Part shown: positions 1-6,067 of the stretch, in pieces
How the letters are laid out: the number at the start of each line of letters is the position of its first letter
Numbering within the stretch: position 1 is the first letter of the stretch
From: an uncultured Bacteroidales bacterium
Lineage (GTDB): Bacteria > Bacteroidota > Bacteroidia > Bacteroidales > UBA932
DNA: 9,446 bases
Direction of reading: 5' to 3'
Assembly: GCA_900546445.1 (NCBI GenBank)
Contig: URCV01000057.1
Coordinates: forward strand, 1-9,446
Made by a program: the position numbers and the translations under genes
Notes under the pieces: model-generated
The model's database searches: none
What the model was told of the DNA's origin: nothing
Seen by the model: the letters and a program-made list of their open reading frames with translations, nothing else

Positions 1-420
1 GATGTTTCGAAGCAGGGATTTGTCGCAATAATTGGCCAATAAGCACCACTCCTTGTCGTTAGACATATTGAAGATGCGCGCCTTCTCGTCGAGCTTGATT
101 TTGTATGGCTTCTTAGGCATTCCCCAAGTGGAGTTGCCGCGTCCGCGTATGCTGCAATTGGCCTTGAATTCGGTTATGTCCCAGCACATGTGGTCCGGGT
201 CGCTGATGGCGATAGTTCCGGTCTTGTATTCTTCCGTACTTACTATGCTCTGGCCGTCGGTGGTAAAAACTTTGATTACAGGTATTCTTCCCTCCACCAC
301 TTCTTCTACAGGTGGCTTCGGAGCGGGCGGAACGTCCGGAGATGCCGGGTCGTTTTCACAAGATGCTGCCATAAAGAGTATTATGGCACTGATTATATAT
401 AGTCTTAATAGCGGTTTCAA
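1..420 (-). CDS. CotH-kinase-family lipoprotein, N-terminal part (runs off left edge)
   Basis: This is the first 140 codons of a larger gene, open to the window edge with no stop. Started at the TTG at 420-418, the protein begins MKPLLRLYIISAIILFMAAS-C21, a convincing lipoprotein signal peptide (basic n-region, hydrophobic core, AAS-C lipobox). A short Pro-rich spacer follows (about residues 24-38), as is common in Bacteroidetes surface lipoproteins. Next comes IRGRGNSTWG, then PKKPYKIKLD, FNMSNDKEW and LANYCDKSLLRN. These motifs match the start of the CotH domain, an atypical protein-kinase-like fold named after Bacillus spore-coat CotH; the ATP-binding and catalytic parts would lie outside the window. 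No ATG gives a sensible signal peptide: the only early one is Met17, inside the hydrophobic core. An in-frame TTG further upstream lies within the predicted promoter. The biological target in Bacteroidetes is unknown to me. Family assignment is strong; the start is an inference. Confidence 0.82.
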   Translation of the reverse strand, partial: MKPLLRLYIISAIILFMAASCENDPASPDVPPAPKPPVEEVVEGRIPVIKVFTTDGQSIVSTEEYKTGTIAISDPDHMCWDITEFKANCSIRGRGNSTWGMPKKPYKIKLDEKARIFNMSNDKEWCLLANYCDKSLLRNI

Positions 421-444
421 ACTTAATAAAATTAAAGCAACCGC

Positions 445-476
445 CAAATTTATAAAACTTTACGACAAATTGCAAC
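445..476 (-). promoter_or_regulatory. Candidate Bacteroidetes-type promoter for the CotH-like gene
   Basis: Read on the minus strand, TAAATTTG (452-445) matches the Bacteroidetes -7 consensus TAnnTTTG exactly. GTTG (476-473) lies 20 nt upstream, matching the -33 TTTG element in three of four bases. Transcription would start near 440, about 20 nt before the TTG start. The upstream box overlaps the stop codon of rimM, so this gene may be expressed separately from rpsP-rimM. Prediction from sequence only. Confidence 0.5.
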
Positions 477-952
477 TAGTAAAGGCCTTCGGGTAGGTCT
501 AAAAACAGCGAAGAAGAGTCGGAATCGACGGATTCGATGAAGTTTTCGTGAAGTGGAATCATAATCTCCTCATCGCCACGGCTTACGTAAAGACAGAAAT
601 TGCCGGGGATGGGCTCCGTATCGCAGACCTCACCCAAGAGTTCTCCGCGGTCATAGACCTTCCAACCTATGAAATCCACTTCGTCCTCGGAAGAGTCGTC
701 GCCATCGGATTCGATGTAGATGTCGCGTCCCACCATCTCTTCCGCATCCTTTAGGGAGCCAACATCGGTAAGACGGATAATGTATTTGTTTACACCTCTC
801 GGGGTGCATTCTTCCATAAAAAAAGGAACCGGTAACCCATCGAACTCGATGAGTACCGGACCTTTGATGGTTTCGAGGTCAAATTCGGGTGCACTTACGA
901 GCAATCCTCCTTCGACTCCGTTAGATTTTAAAATTTTCGCTATCTGAAGCAT
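476..952 (-). CDS. rimM: Ribosome maturation factor RimM
   Basis: RimM binds ribosomal protein S19 in the 30S head and helps maturation of the 16S rRNA 3' domain; it acts in the cytoplasm. The 158-residue product is close to the usual 165-180. The N-terminal beta-barrel domain starts with IAKILKSNGVEGGLLV, a diverged form of the family's G-(K/R)-I...G-hydrophobic-K-G opening. The C-terminal PRC-barrel domain (about residues 92-158) includes FIGWKVYD, LLGEV, MIPLHENFIESVD and the terminal LDLPEGL, all characteristic. The linker between domains (about residues 81-92) is strongly acidic and serine-rich (SDGDDSSEDEVD). Its ATG shares one base with the rpsP stop codon (TAATG), which suggests translational coupling; the rpsP-rimM pairing is itself widely conserved. 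The usual partners trmD and rplS do not follow here. Confidence 0.93.
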   Translation of the reverse strand: MLQIAKILKSNGVEGGLLVSAPEFDLETIKGPVLIEFDGLPVPFFMEECTPRGVNKYIIRLTDVGSLKDAEEMVGRDIYIESDGDDSSEDEVDFIGWKVYDRGELLGEVCDTEPIPGNFCLYVSRGDEEIMIPLHENFIESVDSDSSSLFLDLPEGLY

Positions 953-1488
953 TAAGCCTCTGCAGGAGTTTCCTCTGCCTGAGCCTCTTCAGCCTGCTCT
1001 GCCTCCTTAGCGGCAGCAGCGGCAGCGAGTTCAGCGGCACGCTTAGCGATAGCCTCTGCTCTAGCAGCGTTAACCTTTGACTCCTCTGCGAGAGCGGCGT
1101 TAGCCTTAGCTACAGCCTCGTTACGAAGTCCGTTTACCTTAGCGTCGATTTTAGCATCGCGCTGTGCCTTCCAGTCGTTAAATTTCTTATCTGCAGCTTC
1201 CTGTGTAAGAGCACCCTTAGCTACACCACCATCGAGGTGATGACGAAGAAGAACACCCTCATAAGAAAGGATTCTGCGGCATACGAGACTAGGCTGAGCA
1301 CCGACCTTTATCCAAGCAAGAGCCCTATCGAAATCGAGATTGATAGTAGCAGGGTTAGTGTTAGGATTGTAAGAGCCGATCTGCTCGATGTAACGACCAT
1401 CACGTGGAGCACGTGTGTCTGCCACTACAATGTGGAAGAATGCGAAATTCTTCTTACCGTGGCGCTGAAGACGAATTTTAACAGCCAT
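952..1488 (-). CDS. rpsP: 30S ribosomal protein S16 with long C-terminal tail
   Basis: The product is a structural component of the small ribosomal subunit. The N-terminal core (about residues 1-80) carries the family signatures: MAVKIRLQRHGKKNFAFFHIVVAD, then RAPRDGRYIEQIGSYNP and the IKVGAQPS segment. At 178 residues it is about twice the bacterial minimum of roughly 80. The extra part starts with a segment containing GVAKGALTQEAADKKFNDW, then becomes a helical, alanine/glutamate/lysine-rich tail (about residues 110-178) ending in acidic AEQ/AEE repeats, likely coiled coil or disordered. Long S16 proteins of this kind are known in Bacteroidetes, so this supports the taxonomic placement rather than a fusion. 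The ATG at 1488 begins the conserved MAVKIRL, so the start is secure. No clear Shine-Dalgarno precedes it. Confidence 0.97.
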   Translation of the reverse strand: MAVKIRLQRHGKKNFAFFHIVVADTRAPRDGRYIEQIGSYNPNTNPATINLDFDRALAWIKVGAQPSLVCRRILSYEGVLLRHHLDGGVAKGALTQEAADKKFNDWKAQRDAKIDAKVNGLRNEAVAKANAALAEESKVNAARAEAIAKRAAELAAAAAAKEAEQAEEAQAEETPAEA

Positions 1489-1530
1489 TGTGAATCTGTT
1501 TTATAAATTAATAATAATAGTTAATATGCT

Positions 1531-2130
1531 CTACCCGAGAGCGGACGCAAATATAGTAATAATTTTCTTTTCAGGCAAGCCCTCCAGTACAGGCGAAAGG
1601 AACGACAAAATCTGGAGTCTGCGAGCCTCCTCTAAAGATATGCCCCTCGAACGCATATAGAACTGCTCATTCTCGTCGAGCGAGCCCACCGTGGCACCGT
1701 GCGAGCAGACCACGTCGTCGGCATAGATTTCGAGCTGCGGAGAACTCTGCACGAAAGCATTCTCGGACAGCAGCAGGCTGTGATTTTCCTGCAGCGCCTC
1801 CGTCTTTTCAGCCCCTGCGGCCACATAGACCAGTCCTTCGAACTTCACCCTCGCCTCATCTTCGGCCAATCCCTTAAACAGCTGATGCGAGACGCACCCC
1901 GCACACAGATGCCTTACCGTGATGCGGAAATCCACCTTCTGCTCCCCACAGCAAGCGTAGACGCCCGTCAAATCCAGTTCCGCACCCTCTCCGGCCAATT
2001 CATACACCACCTCGAAACTACCGCTGACACCGCGAGGCACCACGAATGCGGCGCTGCGTTTCTCGCCCGCTTCGAGCCTAACCACCGGAGGAAGGACAGT
2101 CTCTCCTAATATGTATATTTCCCTATTCAT
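1531..2130 (-). CDS. sufD: SufD-like Fe-S assembly protein, short form (C-terminal beta-helix only)
   Basis: SufD normally pairs with SufB in the SufBC2D scaffold that builds Fe-S clusters in the cytoplasm. The C-terminal half is unmistakable: VCSHGATVGSLDE (about residues 141-153), FYMRSRGISLEEARRLQI and a final hydrophobic helix. His144 in CSHG corresponds to the conserved SufD histidine at the SufB interface (His360 in E. coli). The central part (about residues 20-135) is a beta-rich stretch fitting the beta-helix. The product is only about 199 residues, against roughly 420-450 for typical SufD; the helical N-terminal domain is missing. Its place is occupied by sufC, so no remnant is nearby. 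I chose the ATG at 2130 (MNREIYILGE), preceded by GAGGGAA, which overlaps the sufC end by 8 nt. An in-frame TTG at 2142 would add four residues. Either a functional reduced SufD or a decaying one; the intact C-terminus favours function. Confidence 0.85.
   Translation of the reverse strand: MNREIYILGETVLPPVVRLEAGEKRSAAFVVPRGVSGSFEVVYELAGEGAELDLTGVYACCGEQKVDFRITVRHLCAGCVSHQLFKGLAEDEARVKFEGLVYVAAGAEKTEALQENHSLLLSENAFVQSSPQLEIYADDVVCSHGATVGSLDENEQFYMRSRGISLEEARRLQILSFLSPVLEGLPEKKIITIFASALG
1548..1579 (-). promoter_or_regulatory. Candidate promoter for rpsP-rimM inside the 3' end of sufD
   Basis: On the minus strand TATATTTG (1555-1548) is a perfect TAnnTTTG -7 element. CTTG (1579-1576) lies 20 nt upstream, a three-of-four match to the -33 TTTG box. 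The spacing is the same as in the promoter predicted for the CotH-like gene. Transcription would begin near 1542, giving a leader of about 50 nt to the rpsP ATG. The element lies within sufD codons, so rpsP-rimM may be transcribed independently of the suf operon despite the short 42-nt gap. No hairpin terminator is visible in that AT-rich gap, so read-through from suf is also possible. Confidence 0.5.
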
Positions 2131-2875
2131 CGATTCCCTCAAATCCGTTAGCTTCTATCTGCGAAATCAATTCCCGACCGGCGGTCTTGACTATACGTCC
2201 GTTCTTAAGCACGTGAACCACATCAGGAACTATATATTCGAGCAATTTATGATAATGCGTAATGATGATCGAGGCAGTCTGAGGCGAGCGAAGCGCATTG
2301 ACTCCCTGAGCCACTATCTTAAGCGCATCCACATCCAATCCGCTGTCCGTCTCGTCCAATATCGAAAGCACCGGCTCTAGCATAGCCATCTGAAATATCT
2401 CGCAACGCTTCTTCTCTCCCCCGGAGAATCCCACGTTCACGTCACGCTTGGCCAAATCGCTGCGCATCTGCACCAGCGCCATCTTCTCCTTCAGGAGCTT
2501 CAAAAACTCGGCAGGCGAAAGTTCATCCTGTCCCTGAGCCTTCCTCTTCGAATAGAGCGCCGCCTTCATAAAGTTCACGAGGCTCACTCCCGGTATCTCG
2601 ATAGGGTACTGGAAGCTCAGAAAAAGTCCTGCCCAAGCACGCTCCTCCGGGCTCATCGCGAGAAGATCCATCCCGTTATAGACGACGCTGCCCGCTGTCA
2701 CCTCGTAATGCGGCTTTCCGGTAAGCACTGCTCCCAAAGTGGATTTGCCCGCACCGTTAGGGCCCATCACAGCGTGCACCTCTCCGCGATTAATCGTCAG
2801 GTCCACCCCGTGCAGAATCTCCTTTCCGTCGACATTGGCCTTCAAGCCCTTTATTTCCAAAAGCACTTCACTCAT
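2123..2875 (-). CDS. sufC: SufC, ABC-type ATPase of Fe-S cluster assembly
   Basis: SufC is the soluble ATPase of the SufBC2D complex; ATP binding drives rearrangement of the SufB-SufD scaffold. All ATPase motifs are present in the 250-residue protein: Walker A GPNGAGKST (residues 38-46), Q-loop FQYP (88-91), signature FSGGEKKR (150-157), Walker B with the SufC-specific LDETDSGLD (173-181; catalytic Glu175) and H-loop His207 in ITHYH. There are no membrane segments, as expected. Length and start (MSEVLLEIKGL) fit the family. It lies 3 nt after pnuC and overlaps sufD by 8 nt, so translation is probably coupled. Confidence 0.97.
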   Translation of the reverse strand: MSEVLLEIKGLKANVDGKEILHGVDLTINRGEVHAVMGPNGAGKSTLGAVLTGKPHYEVTAGSVVYNGMDLLAMSPEERAWAGLFLSFQYPIEIPGVSLVNFMKAALYSKRKAQGQDELSPAEFLKLLKEKMALVQMRSDLAKRDVNVGFSGGEKKRCEIFQMAMLEPVLSILDETDSGLDVDALKIVAQGVNALRSPQTASIIITHYHKLLEYIVPDVVHVLKNGRIVKTAGRELISQIEANGFEGIDE

Positions 2876-2878
2876 ACT

Positions 2879-3463
2879 CTATTCTCCTTTTTTATAAGTC
2901 TTTACCCAGCTGTATAAAGACCAAATTCCATTTATCAAATACAATGCGCACACTATAGGCATAAAGACGTGCCCTACCTTTATGTGCAAAATTATCTGTG
3001 TGACATTGACCACCAGCCACGCTATCCAGCAATCCCATTTCTTCAGGGCCGACAGCAGCTGCGCCAGCAGGATCAGAGACGTGACGCAAGCATCCAGATA
3101 AGGAATCGGGTCCCCTAATGCCAATTTCTTCAAAAACCAGCCCCACAGCCCTGCCAGCACGAACACCGACGCTATGGCCAATCCTCTCTGCGGCCAAGTG
3201 AGCGCAGTGACCTTCAAGTTATTATGGCCAATCGCAGATTCCTCCTCCGCCCTCGGATGGGTCCAGCGCCAATGCCCCAGCAGATTTATGCACAGGGATA
3301 TGGGCTGCAAGAACAGACTGGCATAGAGATGCTTGTTCCAGAACATCAATGCCAATGCGAACGTGTACAGATACCCCACCCAGAAATTATATTTACTGTT
3401 CCTACCTGCGAGAAACACGCAGGTAAGTCCCAAAACAGATGTGATTATATCCAAATAGTTCAT
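2879..3463 (-). CDS. pnuC: PnuC-family vitamin/nucleoside transporter
   Basis: The 194-residue integral membrane protein has about six to seven hydrophobic segments: residues 5-20, 26-42, 46-64, 92-112, 121-140, 145-162 and 165-187. PnuC-family features are visible: NLLGHWRWTHP (about 60-70), YLDACVTSLILLAQLLSALKK (122-142), and the WxxW motif Trp146-Ile-Ala-Trp149 followed by LVVNV, then a short charged C-terminus. Family members import nicotinamide riboside (PnuC), thiamine (PnuT), riboflavin (PnuX) or deoxynucleosides (PnuN) by facilitated diffusion, with trapping by a cytoplasmic kinase. The substrate cannot be settled from sequence: no TPP or FMN riboswitch and no kinase gene is adjacent. 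It sits 8 nt after sufB and 3 nt before sufC, so it is co-transcribed with the Fe-S genes. The family call is firm; the symbol implies nicotinamide riboside only provisionally. Confidence 0.85.
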   Translation of the reverse strand: MNYLDIITSVLGLTCVFLAGRNSKYNFWVGYLYTFALALMFWNKHLYASLFLQPISLCINLLGHWRWTHPRAEEESAIGHNNLKVTALTWPQRGLAIASVFVLAGLWGWFLKKLALGDPIPYLDACVTSLILLAQLLSALKKWDCWIAWLVVNVTQIILHIKVGHVFMPIVCALYLINGIWSLYSWVKTYKKGE

Positions 3464-3471
3464 AATTCCTT

Positions 3472-4917
3472 CTAACCTACAGTTCCTTCAAGCGAAATGG
3501 AGAGCAGCTTCTGCGCCTCCACGGCAAATTCCATAGGAAGCCTCTGCAGCACATCCTTAGCATAGCCATTTACGATAAGTCCCACAGCCTCCTCCGGGCC
3601 AATTCCACGCTGCGCACAATAGTATAGCTTTTCCTCGCTGATCTTAGATGTGGTAGCCTCGTGCTCCACCACCGCGCTTGGATTCATACTCTTTATTACC
3701 GGGAAAGTGTGAGCTCCGCACTGCGAGCCTATCAACAGGGAGTCGCACTGCGAGTAATTCTTCGCACCATCCGCGCCACGACCCATCTGCACGAGTCCAC
3801 GATAGGAATTCTCGCTATGTCCCGCACTGATGCCCTTCGAGACGATACGGCTTTTCGTGTTCTTTCCTAAGTGAATCATCTTAGTACCGGTGTCGGCCAT
3901 CTGATAATTATTCGTGAGAGCCACGCTGTAAAACTCCGAAGAGCTGTTATCTCCTTTCAGTATGGTAGAAGGATACTTCCAGGTAATGGCCGAGCCCGTC
4001 TCCACTTGAGTCCAGCTCAAGTGCGAACCCTCGCCCTTACAGATCCCCCTTTTAGTCACCAGGTTAAGTATGCCGCCACGGCCCTGCGCATCGCCCGGAT
4101 ACCAATTCTGCACCGTGCTGTACTTTACGTCGGCACCGGCCTCCACCACGATTTCCACCACTGCTGCGTGAAGCTGGTTCTCATCGCGCATAGGCGCGGT
4201 ACAGCCCTCCATATAGCTCAGGGTCGAGCCCTCGTCGGCGACGATGAGGGTGCGTTCGAATTGGCCCGTACCACTGGCGTTAATCCTGAAGTAGCTGGAA
4301 AGGTCCATCGGGCACTTCACCCCCTTAGGGATGTAGCAGAAAGAGCCGTCGGAAAAGACAGCGCTGTTAAGGGCGGCGTAGAAATTGTCGCCGACCGGGA
4401 CCACGCTCGCCAAATACTTGCGCACCAGGTCCGGATATTCGCGCACTGCCTCCGAGAATGAGCAGAAAATGATGCCTTTCTCGGCCAATGTCTTTCTGAA
4501 GGTGGTGGCCACGCTCACCGAGTCGAACACAGCGTCGACGGCTACGTTAGAATAGGCCTTCCCTGCGAGAAAGTCCCTTTCCTTCAGCGGAATGCCCAGC
4601 TTGTCGAAAGTCTTTTCGAGCTCCGGATCTATCTCGCGCTCATCGCTCGTGCGAGTCTTGGGCGCGGCGTAGTATACTATGTCCTGAAAATCTATCTTCG
4701 GCAGCTTGACGTGCCCCCAAGTGGGTGGAGTCATCTCCTGCCAGCGTCTAAACGCATCCAAGCGGAAAGAGAGGAGCCAGTCCGGCTCCCCCTTCCGCTC
4801 GGAAATCATACGGATAATGTCTTCGGAAAGTCCCTTCGGCACATATTCCTGCTCTATATCCGTAACAAAACCTTCTTTATATTCTTTAGAAGCTAATTCT
4901 TTTAATTCCTCGTTCAT
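3472..4917 (-). CDS. sufB: SufB, Fe-S cluster scaffold protein
   Basis: SufB is the scaffold subunit on which nascent Fe-S clusters form in the SufBC2D complex, using sulfur from a cysteine desulfurase. The 481-residue length is normal. Conserved segments include DWLLSFRLDA (46-55), DGSFCYIPKGVKCP (190-203), QNWYPGD (270-275 region), NSYRGLV (370-376) and SQCDSLLIGSQCGAHT. Cys391 corresponds to E. coli Cys405, the sulfur-accepting cluster ligand candidate, and Glu418-His419-Glu420 in VEHEATTS matches E. coli Glu432-His433-Glu434, so the active centre looks intact. It is the first gene of the operon with pnuC, sufC and sufD. Neither sufS, sufE, sufU nor sufA is in the window, so the sulfur donor must be encoded elsewhere. 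The ATG at 4917 gives the expected N-terminus (MNEELKELASKEYKEGF). Confidence 0.97.
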   Translation of the reverse strand: MNEELKELASKEYKEGFVTDIEQEYVPKGLSEDIIRMISERKGEPDWLLSFRLDAFRRWQEMTPPTWGHVKLPKIDFQDIVYYAAPKTRTSDEREIDPELEKTFDKLGIPLKERDFLAGKAYSNVAVDAVFDSVSVATTFRKTLAEKGIIFCSFSEAVREYPDLVRKYLASVVPVGDNFYAALNSAVFSDGSFCYIPKGVKCPMDLSSYFRINASGTGQFERTLIVADEGSTLSYMEGCTAPMRDENQLHAAVVEIVVEAGADVKYSTVQNWYPGDAQGRGGILNLVTKRGICKGEGSHLSWTQVETGSAITWKYPSTILKGDNSSSEFYSVALTNNYQMADTGTKMIHLGKNTKSRIVSKGISAGHSENSYRGLVQMGRGADGAKNYSQCDSLLIGSQCGAHTFPVIKSMNPSAVVEHEATTSKISEEKLYYCAQRGIGPEEAVGLIVNGYAKDVLQRLPMEFAVEAQKLLSISLEGTVG

Positions 4918-4924
4918 TTACGAG

Positions 4925-4932
4925 CAAATATA
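4925..4932 (-). promoter_or_regulatory. Candidate -7 promoter element for the suf operon
   Basis: On the minus strand TATATTTG is a perfect TAnnTTTG -7 box, located between the stop of the upstream orphan gene and the sufB ATG. No good TTTG -33 box lies at the usual 19-21 nt spacing; the nearest, TGTG at 4960-4957, is 24 nt away. Only seven bases separate the box from the ATG, so the transcript would be leaderless or nearly so. Only the -7 match supports this. Confidence 0.4.
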
Positions 4933-4938
4933 CGCATT

Positions 4939-5847
4939 TTAGTAAAAATAATTATACACAGCTTTATTAATAGACTTAAAGCACCACTCATCATCGTACA
5001 GTGTATAGTGTTCTAATGTATCCCTCCCGGGAATCACTCCGGTAAGTCTGTATTTTCCGTCGACATCTTTTTTCATTCGCATTTCTATATCAAAATCCCT
5101 CATCCCTGGAATTAAATACAAACTCCCATATTTACCTTTTTCCAATAAGATTCCCTCTTTATTTAAATCAATACTAAGATTCACATTAACTGCATAACAA
5201 TTGTACCCCCAATCAAAGTAAAAATAGTCTCTCACCCGACTGATTGATTCCTTTGAAAACGCATAAATATCGTCTGGATATACAGATGACACATATAGGT
5301 ACAAAGTATCTACCCTAAGCAAATTATCTGCATATTTAGCTTTATTACAAAGACTTAATTCTTTAATTTCTATGCTTAAGTATCTCGTCTTGTGTCGATC
5401 TGTCATATATTCGATATAATCAAAGGATTGTGCCTCTGACGATAAACTGTCTGGAATGTAATCAGTCTCATCATAAAATAAAGTGCAAAACCTGTATGGG
5501 CTAATTTTTTTTCGATAATAAAATACAGCTATGGAATCTCCATAGTATTTATGTTTATATGAAGCAATTTCGAGTATTTCTGCATCGTTGTAATATAGTG
5601 GGATAGTATCCAAAACCTGATCTTGACTATAAATACAGACTTCACCCGTCTTAGCATGCCACACGAACTTAAGTGATTCAAACTTCTGTATGTTCGTTGA
5701 CCTTACCAAGGACAAATCATAATTATAGACCTCGACACTATATCCATAGTAATAAAAATCATCGCTCGCCATTATAGTACAGAATAGGAGCACGCACTCT
5801 ACTAAGACTACACCAAAGATTTTTATTATTTCGCTCTTGTTATCCAT
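4939..5847 (-). CDS. Hypothetical protein, AT-rich orphan with N-terminal hydrophobic segment
   Basis: I do not recognise this 302-residue protein. It starts MDNKSEIIKIFG, followed by one hydrophobic stretch (about residues 10-27, VVLVECVLLFCTIMA), which could be a signal anchor or a Sec signal peptide. LLFC is not a good lipobox because Phe precedes Cys. The rest is hydrophilic and mixed alpha/beta in appearance, with many tyrosines and aspartates (for example DDFYYYGY near 29-36 and DYFYFDWGY in the C-terminal third). No cofactor or catalytic motif stands out. The gene is visibly more AT-rich than its neighbours, using many ATA, TTA and AAA codons, which suggests later acquisition or a fast-evolving accessory gene. 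It ends 21 nt before sufB with no terminator between them, so read-through into suf is possible. A 302-codon frame open in AT-rich DNA is unlikely by chance, so I consider it real. Confidence 0.75.
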   Translation of the reverse strand: MDNKSEIIKIFGVVLVECVLLFCTIMASDDFYYYGYSVEVYNYDLSLVRSTNIQKFESLKFVWHAKTGEVCIYSQDQVLDTIPLYYNDAEILEIASYKHKYYGDSIAVFYYRKKISPYRFCTLFYDETDYIPDSLSSEAQSFDYIEYMTDRHKTRYLSIEIKELSLCNKAKYADNLLRVDTLYLYVSSVYPDDIYAFSKESISRVRDYFYFDWGYNCYAVNVNLSIDLNKEGILLEKGKYGSLYLIPGMRDFDIEMRMKKDVDGKYRLTGVIPGRDTLEHYTLYDDEWCFKSINKAVYNYFY

Positions 5848-6010
5848 TTGACCCGACTACTCATTTATCACTACCCCCCATAGGAGCCTTGAATATATTA
5901 AACCCATTGAATGGTTTAAAAGTGTAAAACTGTTTCTTCTCAATCATTGGATTAGTATTGTTATTTTCACAAACTTACAAAAATCTCCCGATTTTATGCT
6001 CGTTTATATT
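5848..6010. other. AT-rich intergenic leader with near-palindrome
   Basis: The spacer between the terminator of the GHL10 operon and the orphan gene has no credible gene. It contains an imperfect inverted repeat (5898-5908 TTAAACCCATT against 5910-5919 AATGGTTTAA, one extra base in the left arm) and a run of six C at 5874-5879. The minus-strand short frames here, such as one of six codons ending in overlap with another ATG, look incidental. The palindrome could be an operator or a leader structure; nothing else supports either. Confidence 0.35.
5970..5977 (-). promoter_or_regulatory. Candidate -7 promoter element for the orphan gene
   Basis: On the minus strand TAAGTTTG is a perfect TAnnTTTG match, placed just after the upstream terminator. 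No TTG lies at 19-21 nt upstream, so the -33 half is missing. If used, transcription would start near 5964 and leave a leader of about 115 nt holding the near-palindrome at 5898-5919. Confidence 0.35.
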
Positions 6011-6042
6011 AAAAAAGCGGCCTTGCTATAAAACAAGGCCGC
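6011..6042 (-). terminator. Intrinsic terminator of the GHL10 operon
   Basis: A perfect 9-bp GC-rich inverted repeat (GCGGCCTTG at 6017-6025, CAAGGCCGC at 6034-6042) encloses an 8-nt AT-rich loop. On the minus strand it is followed at once by six T (6016-6011). It begins 25 nt beyond the stop of the last GHL10 gene. This is a textbook rho-independent terminator and marks the end of the operon. Confidence 0.93.
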
Positions 6043-6067
6043 ACGTATTATTTCAAGGGAAAACTTT

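Noticed and set aside
32..496. Plus-strand open frame of 154 codons at the left edge
   Set aside because: The minus strand encodes CotH motifs and a lipoprotein signal peptide across the same bases. The plus-strand protein shows no family features.
2131..2142. TTG start for SufD four codons upstream of the ATG
   Set aside because: The ATG at 2130 is the stronger codon and follows a GAGGGAA stretch at a plausible distance. The four extra residues add nothing conserved.
2879..3463. Thiamine-specific PnuT assignment for the transporter
   Set aside because: No TPP riboswitch, TonB-dependent receptor or thiamine kinase gene is adjacent, so the substrate is left open.
3871..4461. Plus-strand open frame of 196 codons
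   Set aside because: It lies wholly antisense to sufB, whose frame is certain from conserved residues. The translation is His/Arg/Ala-rich without domain signals, typical of an antisense shadow.
5874..5879. Run of six C (G on the coding strand) upstream of the orphan gene as a phase-variation tract
   Set aside because: Six bases is too short to argue for slippage, and the run is 27 nt upstream of the start and outside the predicted promoter.
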